DNA of 64,000 nt, taken from positions 673,815-737,814 of the forward strand of contig NC_049982.1 of NCBI RefSeq assembly GCF_000003815.2, in the 5' to 3' direction. The notes under the pieces are model-generated. The model saw only the letters and a list, made by a program, of their open reading frames with translations. It was not told the DNA's origin and ran no database searches. This stretch comes from Branchiostoma floridae (Eukaryota > Chordata > Leptocardii > Amphioxiformes > Branchiostomatidae). Numbering within the stretch: position 1 is the stretch's first letter; each line of letters opens with the position of its first letter. The position numbers and the translations under genes are program-made. This document shows positions 15,101 to 27,100 of the stretch, in pieces.

Positions 15101-18100
15101 GAGGTTTCGGCTGCCTGGGCTTGGTTCCAACCAGCATGTCTTCCAACAGGGTCTCCACAGTCTGGTGTGGCTTCTCCTGCAGAACAAGAAGAAAAAACTT
15201 CAACACATAACAAGAGAAGGTTCCAAAATATCTGGTGTTTCTTCTCCATTAAAAAAAAAACTTTGACAAACAGCAACAATCTTGTGTTGCTTCTCCTGTA
15301 GAGCAACAAGAAAAAATAAAATCAACAACAACAGAAGGTTCCTAACTGTCTGGTGTTGCATCTCCTTCAGAACAAAAAGAAAAAACTTTAACAAACAACA
15401 ACAGAAGATTTTGAACTGTCTGGTGTTGCTTCTCCTTTAGAACAACAAGAAAAAATAAACAACAACATTAGGTTCCCAACTGTCCGGTGTTGAATAGATT
15501 ACTTAGCAGATTCATAGGTCAGATTTTGGCCATTTATACCTCACCCTTCTGCAGGTCTGAATGACCAGTCACTTGAAATACTGTAAATGTATTTAAGTTC
15601 GCTGGGATTTACTTTCGCAGTAGCGGGAAAATGGAGTGTTCTCAGTGGTTTTAAGTTTTCGGTAGCGCCATAGACTGTCTGTAGTCACATACTATAATCA
15701 TGGAAAAATGTTCGCAGTGGTTTTAAGCTACGGCCATGGCGCGTTGGTACACCCAATCCCTCGATCTCGTAAGTTAAGCAATGTGTAGTCCAGACGGTAC
15801 TTGGATGGGAGACCACTATGGAAGGCTGGATGTTGTAGCCGGGTCATACCAAAGACTCTAAAAATGGTACATACTTCTTTCTCTGCAAAGAGGAAGAGTA
15901 TGGAAGCTAAACACACTTCACTACCGGTGGACTGGCCCCCTGCTGTAGTGACTTATATATGTGTGACCCCATCTACGTAAAAACGTAGATGGGTGCCGGG
16001 CCTACGCATCACAATGTGATGCATGGCAACTTTAGCTTTAGCTTTAGCTTAAGGTCGTGGTATAGTGGCCACCGCGAGAACCGCGAACATAGAACTACCA
16101 CGAACGTTTCTGCATTTACAGTATTTTGCCAACAGCGTAATGAATTCAGACCACGTCAACTCGAGCTTCAGGGTTCATGTTTAACTCTGATTCAGATAAT
16201 CACAAGGTAATCACATCAGAATGTGGGAGGAGATTCCGCAGCTCTCTGGTCAGCTTCTTGCCACCGGTGGACTTTCCGTCCTCTTCTGGAGCAGAGTTCT
16301 GAAAAAATATGGGATCATGAGGCTACTTACATGAAAGGGCACGCATGAGTAGGGGTGGGTACCGGTATAGAAAATTCAGGTCCAGGTCCGGTCCAGAGGA
16401 TCAGGTCCAGGTCCAGGCCTGAACCTGGACCTGATTCAGTATGTGATAATTTGTGACCATACTCAACACAATGGTGCAATTTGCCACAAAGAAATCTGTT
16501 TTGTGGAGTATTCGACTCCCACTGGTGTCTTAAAATCCTGCAAGGCTAACTGCCTCTGTACGATTGACTGTAAAACTTTGTAGAAGTGACTAAAAAAAAA
16601 TTTCATTACAGTAACTATAGAGTCTACTCTACTTTGCTCGTTATTTTACTCGACCGGTAAGCCCCAAAATGTGTTTATGCCTGATCATATAATCTGTTCA
16701 TTTTCCAATAGGTCCGACATCCAGTCTACTGATTTTTTTGAGAAAAAAAAAAAAAACGGTTTGTACAACGTAAAACGTAAACGGTAAACCCACCCCTACC
16801 CATGAGCATTACTAGTGTGAGTGGATTTTGTAACCTCTGCTTTGCCTTTTGAGTCAGTAAGTCGAGCTTGCCTAAGCTGCCAGTGATCACTAGTACAGTG
16901 CCTAGAGGTGGTGGATGCGGCCTTGTACTAAGCAAATTGGTTTTAACAAGGAGGTTAAAAGAGAAGGAGAGCTCATCATTAACACCCCGCTGCGCGCTAT
17001 TGTTCAGACCCGCCTGGCCCCACAGCGATCTACTGTTTCTGCCCTCCGGTGGCGCGCCTTTGTGGCGATGTAGGTCGCTGGGTTTCCCGACAATTCTGAT
17101 GAGCCTGGACCTGACAACCAATCAGATGAGCCCAGCCATGACATCATGCACCCGGAAACCCAGCTGAGAAAGACCGAGGACTGCCCGAACTTCGAGCAAG
17201 ATGAGTGCAGTTTCCGGGGATTTCCTTATTTGAGAAGCGAAGGTGAACCTGTGGCCAACATAGAACAATGAGGAACTCTCTCCTCCCATTTTTTTACCTC
17301 CTTAGTTTTAATATAAAAACAAACCTTGTGTTTCCTGGTGAGTTGGGCGCTCTGAGAACTTCCGTTCGGCGTCTCACTTGTTGTGTCGGGACGCTTGGGA
17401 CGAGGCCCCCTCAGGACGGGACCTATAGCAGGGCAAAGGTCAAACAAAGGTTACAGCAAATCATGAAGCAAGATAGAAATCTACAATAATTCCCTATGTA
17501 AATACTTGTGTTTGGCAAGACTGCTGTTGACCATGATAAGAACATGTAGCAGGGTTGCAGAAGTCCACTAGCCCGATTGTCAATGTCAAGTGAAAGTGCT
17601 GATCGGGCAAGTGCATGACCTACCCCTAAGATTTTTCCATTGAGTAGGATTTTGATATACAGTCAAACCTGCCCGAGCGACCATCAAATTACATGTGATG
17701 TTAACAGGTGCCAACTTTTAACTCTACATTTCTAAAATCTCACAGTGGAAGGGCCATGCCATTCCCACTACGCTATAACAATATCCTGGCTAGAACCCTG
17801 GTATCAAGCCTGCTCAAAAGTACAAACCTGGTGTGATACTCCAGTTTGCTGGTTTACTAGGTAAGCAATACCAACTCACCGTTCAGTCTTCGTTTTCCAG
17901 TTTTCCGCCACTTTGCTCGCCTGTTGTTGAACCAGATCTACACAGAAATATTGTCGGTTAGAACTAAAGTATTCATTCATTAGTTTCAGGGCTCTAGCCA
18001 GCGTCCGTTTTTCCGTCAATTGACGGAAATGTGCTGCGTCTGACGGAAAAATTTTAAAACCAATCCGTCAACCTTGACGGACAAAGCTCCTTGGTGGAAG

Positions 18101-21100
18101 CTACCAGCTGCTTGGGGACGCCGTCCACGGCCATAAAAGCCACACACTGCTTGTTTTGCTATTGTTATGATTGTTGACAATGTGTGTCGGCGCCCTTTCG
18201 CATACGATAATCTCATTAAAACCCGTTTTTCAAGGTCTCAGTTCAGTCCTTCTAATTAATTTTCGCGGTTTTCGCGACGATTGTAATTGGCTGACGGAAA
18301 AAAAATTCGAGCTGGCTAAAGCCCTGATTAGTTTGTTCCTTCCTTCATTAATCTTATTTTCTCTTTAGAAGAGTCCCAGAAAGATCATCACAATGACCGT
18401 TTAATGGAGAAAATCTACTGGGATGACCATGTAAAAGTTATTAGATAAATGTAAAATTTAAGGTAGTCCCTTAGCGTGTTTTTTTTTTAACTGTAGGGGC
18501 AGTAGGTTGTTATCTACTGTGTCTAGGGCACGGTATTGTAAGGTGGAGCCCTTCCCTCTGCTTCCACCTGTCCACCTTTTACCTCTAACTTTTACCTCTT
18601 CCCTGACTCTTGTACTTTTCCCCAAGAAAAAACTCTGATGACTTATCAAGTAATATTGGTGTTTCTGAACATGGCATTGTAAGGTGAAGCCCATCCCTCT
18701 CCTTTCACTTGTCCACCTTTTACCTCTAACTTTGAATTCTCTCAAACTCTTGCACTTTTCTTTTAGAAAGAACTCCACCAACCTCAAGCTTCCTCTGGTG
18801 AAGGTTGACACGTTTTGCCAGCTTCTCTCTGTCGACTCTCGGCAGGTAAGGGTCCACCTGGAAGGCTGCCTCCAGCTCTCTCAACTGGTCATCTGACAGT
18901 GTCGTCCTAAAGCATCAAGAGGACATCCGTAAATATAGTTTCATTAGGTCCGTACGTCACTGAATAAAGAGACTCTTTTTACACAACTGTTATCATTTCT
19001 GTGACCATCTGTCACCTTCTTTAGGGCAATTCTGACTGGTTCACATTGTACTGCAGGTTGTACTGCGGGACAGGTGTTGCTGGTGGGACAGTGTTGTAGA
19101 AGAAACTGTTACATCATTTCACCCTTAATAGACAACTGTTATAGATGTTTTACACTCATTTGCATTTGGGACTGCATTATGAATATTTTGCATAAAGCTG
19201 CCTGTACATATGTAAATACTTTACGTTTTGTGACCGCATCTGAACTGGGAGCAGCAGCACCTGTGCTGCAGTACATTTGTGATTGTGAACCAGTCAGAAT
19301 TGCCCTGTGAAAGACGGTCAACGAAACGTTGATGATAATAAAGCATTGGCTGTGTAAAAGAGTCTCTTTATTCATCAAGAGGACAGAAAACGAAGTGCCT
19401 TTGAAGGGGACACCCAGAAGTGTAAAAAACAGTTACTCAAGCAACTGCATATGATTGGAAATGGTCATAGTTTCAGACAACCATCTGTTGTCTTTTGTCA
19501 GTGACACTCGAGAAATCTTGCTGGAGAGAGCTTTAATATCCTAGCTGTGAATTGATATGCAAAAGAGACCTAGTTCTCCAAGTAGATCTCTTTTGCACAT
19601 CAAGAAGGCAAATTTGCATAACTAATGAGAAAATGCTATAATCCCAAAGTGGTAAAACGGAGAGAATTTCATGCTTGCAGCATTTGGAAATTAGGTGTAA
19701 TACGAAAGTCGTTATTGTTAACATCATTTGGAAAAGGTACCGGTTGTGATGGTGTGAGTTGACATTAGATCAGGGTTCGAAATACACATACTTAACTTGC
19801 AATTTGCACATAATTTTTGAGATTTGCATGTAAAATTATTCTGAACTTGCAATCTTGCATGTTGAAAATACCTGGCCTATTGGAAAAATACTGAGGAATT
19901 AGACTCCCTACTCTTAGACAAAAATACAAATGGACGTGTGTCTTTATCCTTTCTTGTTTTTGCCAGTAACTTTCTCCGGTAGCTTTACTAGATGTAATCA
20001 AAATTCACCGATTCAAGCTAGCGATACTCGTCGCCATCGCCGCCTAGTTGTATTTTGCATGTAAATTTTTCAAATTGCATGTAAAATGTTTGCCAACTTA
20101 CAATTTTGTATGTAGCAAAAAAAGGTATTTCGATCTCTGTTAGATGGATATGATGACACTGGCAACCTTCTGTTATTTGGTTGAAGAAGATACCCCTTAA
20201 TCTGCCAATCCAGGTATACAGATTCATGTCCTGTGTTATAACTGGGATAGTGTATTCCATGGAAGAAAACAACATTGCACGCGTGTTACACATAAACCTG
20301 GAAGTTAGGGGCCTTGCACTTGGTCAAACCCTGGCACGGAGAGTATCTTATTGGGTTGAAACTCTGGCAGCTAAAGGGTTACCTGATATAATTTGGGCAG
20401 CCCTGGCTGTTTGTAAACAGCTGAACAAATAAATAGATAAAAATAAATAAAAATTTAATAATTTCGCCAATGGGGACCTTATTTGCATAATCAATGAGAA
20501 CCATTTATTATATGTCAGTTGTAAAGGTTATCATGATTTAGTAAAGGTACCGGTTGGAATGGTGTGAGTTGGCGTTAGATGGATAAGATGATGATGGTGG
20601 TGGTGATGGTCTAGAAGAGCTTTTGGATGAGCACCTCCTCTTCTTAAAAACTGCACAGGATGTTGTTGGACCAGGGACAGTGGAGGGCCTGGGAGGCAGT
20701 CTCTTCGCTCTGGTACCTACAGCAGAATATTAAATAAGTCATCAGGATTACAAAACAATTGGCCAGCATTTCTTGACTCCTTTTTGATCAGAATGACACG
20801 TGCAACATGGGCCATAGTGGTACAAATTCACCCCAAATACCACAATGATACATTATATTGGACCGGGCCCAGCAGAGGGTTTGGATGGCAGTCTCTTCGC
20901 TCTGGAACCTACAGTATTGAATCACAACAGAATAATTAATGAGTCATTGAGATTATCTAAATGTTTGGACTAAATTTATCGACTTAGCGTGTTATGATTC
21001 TACCACTTGTATTTATGTCTTATAGGACCAAGAATTGTTTCATGTCCTGTTTATGTTGATTGAAATAAAGTATCACATTTTATTTTTAAACTTACTCTTC

Positions 21101-24100
21101 GTCCTGGTTTTTCCCCCGTCTTCCACTTGTTTCTTCTGTTCTGAAACCAGACCTGGAAAATGTTCCCCAAAACTACGGGTTAAGAAGAAGACTTTTTTAC
21201 TGTAATATTTCTAAACAATTGCAGTTTGAAACCACCTTCTGTAAACTTGACATTGCCAAATTTTTTAAAAACAACGGATATAGGTTACCCCACAGATAAA
21301 GGTGAACTAGTCTTAATCCAGAGGTCAAAATTCTGCTTCATTAATACAGTTTTCAGAGTTACAAGCAGCGCCGGGATCTCGTTTACCTATTGGTAGTATT
21401 ATGGATAAACTACATGTAAACTTTACCTAATCAACACCAAATTGATTGGAACTTCACGGAATGGACCCGTCTGCTGTAGCTTCCGGACGTGACGTCAGAG
21501 ACACGCAACTGAAGCAGAGGGTCGTAAATGCCAGATAACCTGTGTCGCCCCCCGTCTCTGTTCAGCGATGGACGGTGGGCGCAGATGTACACAGCCTCCT
21601 TCACTCCTCTTGCAAAGAATTCCAGCTCTGTACTACGGAAGCTACAGTAGACTGGTCCATTCCGTGAACAAGGCTGACGGAGTCGGCTGAAAATTTGGGG
21701 TAAGTCCCAATCAATTTGGTAAAGTTTAGTATATCCATGATGTCATTTACCAGCACAGATAAACTTACATGACTATTGGTAGCTTATCAACTTACCCTGA
21801 CCCTGTCCGGTTTGACCTTAAATCTCATGGCCAGGTCATCTCGCACGTGGGTCTCTGGGTAAGGGAACTGCTTGAACACTTTCTCCATTTCTCTCACTTG
21901 GTCAAGCGAAAACCTAATAGTATATAAAGAAAACAGAAAAGACAAGAAAGGGACAGTTAGAATCCATGAAAAAATTATTATTGCATCTTAATGCTGCACA
22001 GCAGATTTCCCCAATGCATTTTTCAAAGTGGCAGGAATTTTGTTTGTTTTGCATACCCAGTAAACTGTGTAACACACCAGGTTTGTACTGAACAGTACAA
22101 GCTGCATATCCGGACAGATTTATTTGATCCACTCACACTGGGATGGAACCCTACACTTTTGGATAAGTGTGGTGGGTTCTTGTATACATGCTGAAGTTGT
22201 GGCTCTCCCCAACCTCTATCTAACATCCTATCCGAGGGACGCCCCTAACCACAGTTAGGACGACCTGAGTGAAAGTGCCTTTCCCAAGGACACAATAAAA
22301 ATTGGGCATGTCAGGAGATTCAAATCCAGGACCTCTAGGGTCTGGGCCAAACATCCTAACATTACGCTACGCCACGCAGTTACTTTGCTAATGTTTTGGC
22401 ATACCAATCTGAGGAAGGTCTCTGATAGGCATCGAAACACAAGCAAAAGTAAGTACATCCTGGATGTGTACAAGAATTCTTCTAAATCCTACTGTTACAC
22501 TTAGCCTGAGTCTTGCTTCCCATTGTTGTCATGAACAAACAAACAAACAGACAAACAAAACTATACCTTTCCCTTCTCCTTTTTCCTCCTCTCTCATCTC
22601 CATCTTTAGAGCTTCTCTCCTTCCCTTTGGGAGTGAAGAAAATCAATCAACTAGAAAGGCAACATTTGCAAGCACATATTTGGCATATTTCTCTCCATCT
22701 CCCTACGATTGCAAAACGAACTGCCCCAAAATCACCCATGATCTATTGCAAAGTCGTTCCAGTCAAAAATGGAGCTTACCAAATTTGACACACATAAACA
22801 CACACACACATACAAACACACACACACACACAAACATACATACACAAACACACACATACTCATACACACACACACACACACAAACCACACACACATGGAC
22901 ATACACACACACACACACACACATGGACATACACATAAACACAAACACATATATTAACACACACACACCTTCACACACACAGTCACAAACGCACACAAAA
23001 AAAACACACCCTTATGTGTTGAAGTACGAATACAGCATCTTTCAGTATTATTTGGGAGGTAGGTGCGGCTATGGGACCGGTGAGGTGAGGTGAGTGAGGA
23101 GGGAGAAATGTTACTTACTCTTCGGCCTTTGCTCTCCAGGCCTCAGGCCCTTCCTTCTTCTGTTCTGGAACCACACCTATAAAATAAATGTAAGTTCTGA
23201 CTCCACTTCCACAACTTTCTCCTACTTACCTCTAGTCCTTTCTGACTCCGAGCAGTCTGAAATATCTGGGACCCAAACTTGCTGCAGAAAGGTTACTATA
23301 TCGGTTTTCAGAAATGGATAGTACATTAGCATTAAGACTGGTATTAAGTGTTTAAATGATTAAACTCTTGTGTTTTTTATGTAACATATCTGTGTATGTA
23401 TCCTGGGACACCTGAAATACAGACCAAGAGACCTGAGTGTCAATCTGCTGGTAAAATAGATGAATAATAAATGAAATGAAAATCAACCAGGTTTGTGATA
23501 TTAACGTGTTTTTTTAGAATATAAAAATAACACTGGTGACAGGGTTGATTCGCCCTTCAAGTATTAAAAAATTATCAATGAGCTTTTGAGTTAATAATGG
23601 GTATTCTATGAGAAGTGTAAATGTCAGTTTTTTAAAACTGTGAAGGGACTACCCTGAAAGATTAATAAATAAATAAAAAATGTATGTGTTGGCACCCAAT
23701 ATCAGCTACGCTGCCTGGTTTTCCATGTATTGCATTGTCTGCAATCTCAATAAATCAAATTAAAGTAAATTTGCAAAACTAATTAACTAACCTTAACTCT
23801 CCTTAGGCTGATCTTGAGCCGTGTGGCCAGGTAGTCCTTGTCCGAGCTGTCTGGGTAAGGGTCGCGCTTGTATGCCTTCTCCAGCTCCTCCAGCTCATAA
23901 GTTGAAAACATTCTACCAAAAGTAGTAAAACATACAATTTAAGACAACAATACTAAAATACAAATTTTCACAAGCTTTCACTTTCTCCAGCTCCTCCAGT
24001 TCTTGAGTTGAAAACAATCTACCAAAAGTAGTAACACTAGTTAACCTTTATCCGTAGGGTAACCTTTATCCATTGTTTTCACAACATGGGAGAATTTAGG

Positions 24101-27100
24101 GCTATCATGCCGACGAAATGTGAGTTCAAACTACTATCATAATATTTTGAAAATACATGTATTGCAGTTTGAAACCACTGTCTGTCGCCTTGACATCACT
24201 AAATGCGTAGTTTTTAAAAACAACAGATATAGGTTACCCCATGGATAAATATGAACTAGCATTAAAACATTCAATTTAAGACATATCATATACAAATTTT
24301 TCCAACTTTTCACACCTTACTTAATTTACTGACCAAAAACGATCAGTAACTTGCTTAAGTGGTCCAACCTGTTTATCCACAAATATATTGGACAATTCAT
24401 CTCCTACTGCACATGGAAAAGAAGTCTGTTCTTCAATAGTAACAGCAAAAATAAACTCGTGAAACATCATCTATACCTTGTTTTCCCTCTCTTCTCCTCT
24501 CCCTCCTCAGGATTCTCCTCTGGTCCATCCCTCCTGTCTCTCTTCAGCCTCAGGCAGAGCTTGTGCCCCACCTCAGAACCCACTGTGATGTACGGCACAC
24601 TGTCATCCGGACAACCGCGCTCTTCTTCCTGGGAGCATTCTGAATGTACAATGATTTAGACAATTAGCTACAAATCATGTCAATCAAGAGCTAATTTGCA
24701 TAAGTTGGGAAGAAAGTTATAAATCAACTGCATTTCATAATAGGACTCTCAAACATGCAACATATGCAACTGAGATAGATGTTGATAAATATAAATTATG
24801 CAAATTGAGAATTTGAGAGAGACTTTGAGGTTTGTAAATTGCATAGCAAGACTGCATATCCCATATGATTCGTGCGTTTCAGGGGGTTTCTTGACTCATG
24901 ACAGTACCAGTCTTAGGAGATTTAAAAATGTAGGATAAAAGTTGGCATTCTAAGGGTCTGCAAGATCAGAACTACCTTCTTTTTACACCCCATGTAATTT
25001 GAAGGATTTTGAAGGACCCTAGCCGAAGCTAGGTACATGTACTCATTTTCACCTGAGTTAAGTGAGGAAAGTGCCTTTCCCAAGGGCACAAGATCGGTAG
25101 CACTGCAGCCGGATTCGATCCTGCAACCTCTCGGTCACGGGCTGAACACGGTCCCGCGGTGCTACGCAGTCCCACAACGGTGTACAGTAGACGACAATAG
25201 TTGACATATCCGTACTACACAGCCTTACCCTGGTGTTGCTCCTGCTCCCCATCTGTCTGCCCTAGCTGTGGGGAGCCCGAGGGCGTGTCTGGGTATGACT
25301 CCGTCTCCGAGTCGCTCCAGTCAGGAAATGGGGCATCCGCAGGGGACAGGTCCTCTTCTACATCTGAAAGGTCTATAAGGAAACAATGAAATTATTTCAG
25401 ATTCTGACAAGTCATTGATCAGAACCCCATTAGGCTTAGGTCACATTTCCAAACCCCGGCCAGGCCGGGATGTTTTAAGAAACGAAAAATTAAAATTTAT
25501 ACCTAGAAATATACACATATTATATCCATGAATCTTATTTTGACAATTTGTGTATTTTGATGCCTTTTATATCATTCTTTTCGCTCCAGAAAGCTGTCCG
25601 GCCGGGCCCCGGTTTGGAAATGTGACCTAGACCTTAGACAGGGTTCTAGCCAGGATTTCATTTCAGCATAATAGTAACGTAGAGAAGCAACCAATCACGG
25701 AATGGTGTGGAAGAGAGGGTGGTTTTTGCCTTTTCTAGATTTGATTTTGAAAATGTAGGGTAACAGTCGGTGTTTTAAGGGTACCCATGAGAGCACTCAA
25801 TTCTTTTTGCACCTTAGACATGTGATTGTTGCACACACGCACGCACACACAAACACATGCGCATGCATGCGCGCACACACGCACATACACACACAGGAAC
25901 ACAAACACACACACACAAACACACACACAGGAACAAACAAACACACGCTGGAACAAAAACATTAATATCTAAACAAAAACAACACCTTGGCTCCACCCTG
26001 GCTGTGCCGACAGGCTGCACACCAGTTTAGAAGCCCCAGTAGAACTGGTGTCTACCCAATCCGTTGAGACGTCTGTGGCCTCGCTGTCAGTGTCACTCTC
26101 CTCCATTACCAACTCTGCAAAACATGGGAAAATAGGGTTGTCATTTGGCCTGTCTCCAGCTTCTTTCATTTGTCTTATTGTTTGACAACCCATGTTGTTA
26201 TTCAAATCTGCCATTTCCAACTCAGAAATATTAAAAGTGTCAGAAGGTTGATTACGCAATTTTTTTCAACTAGCATCAAGGCACTTTGTTAGTATTTACT
26301 TGTTTAACTTGTTGTGGCTTAAAACAACAGATTGAACATAGCAAAATAACAAGATTAGCCCCCAAACAAAAAATCAACAATAAGTGGGATGTAAGATTTA
26401 AGCTGGAGACCAGAGTGACATACTGTTACAGTTTATGAAATGTAGGTGGAATAAAACATTGAGCGAGGCTATTGACACACCCAGTGTGTCAATAGCCTAA
26501 ACAGGCTATTGCCACACTCAGTGTGCCAATGGCCTGTCAGGCTATTGACACACTCAGTGCACTATTTTTTTAAATTTTGACACTAAAAACCACTAAAATG
26601 AGAAAACTTACGATTATATTTGACAGTCAACACGAAATACAAATGGCATTCTGTGTCCATCATCAACCCAAAATATGACCTTTTTCACGCGTTTACGGTA
26701 AAGGCCGCATGTAGCCAGTAACAAGTATGCAAATGAGCTAACTACTAGTATATTTAGTACCATGCAAACACCGCATGTGACCATGTTGGCTCGGTTTTCA
26801 GTTGTGTTTACCGACGAATTCCTGCCGTTTGGGAGAATTTGCCGCCTCAAAACTTATATCACAAGTGAAGCGAAGTTATAGTTGTTGTTTTACTTCCATC
26901 ATTTCTAATGTGAAAGAACTTTGTAGCGTCATAGCGAGATCGACCGATATGTTACGAGTACTGCTTAACCGCTTTGGATGACATAGCGGCGGGGAAATCC
27001 GCGCCGCTTCGACCGAAAAAAAAAACGTGAATTTTGAGCAAAAATACCGCAGAAATATGGTTAGAAAAACCCACATTCTATTATTTCAGGACTCCCTGGT

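Noticed and set aside
15727-15838. Possible functional 5S rRNA gene
   Set aside because: It is diverged from 5S, fused directly to a SINE body and nested in a MITE.
22464-23093. 209-residue open frame, plus strand
   Set aside because: It runs through the CA microsatellite and antisense to exon 7 and intron of the homeobox gene; no domain.
26614-26850. 78-residue minus-strand frame with a hydrophobic segment
   Set aside because: It has no homologue I recognise, no supported splice partners in phase, and lies inside a repeat-bounded unit.
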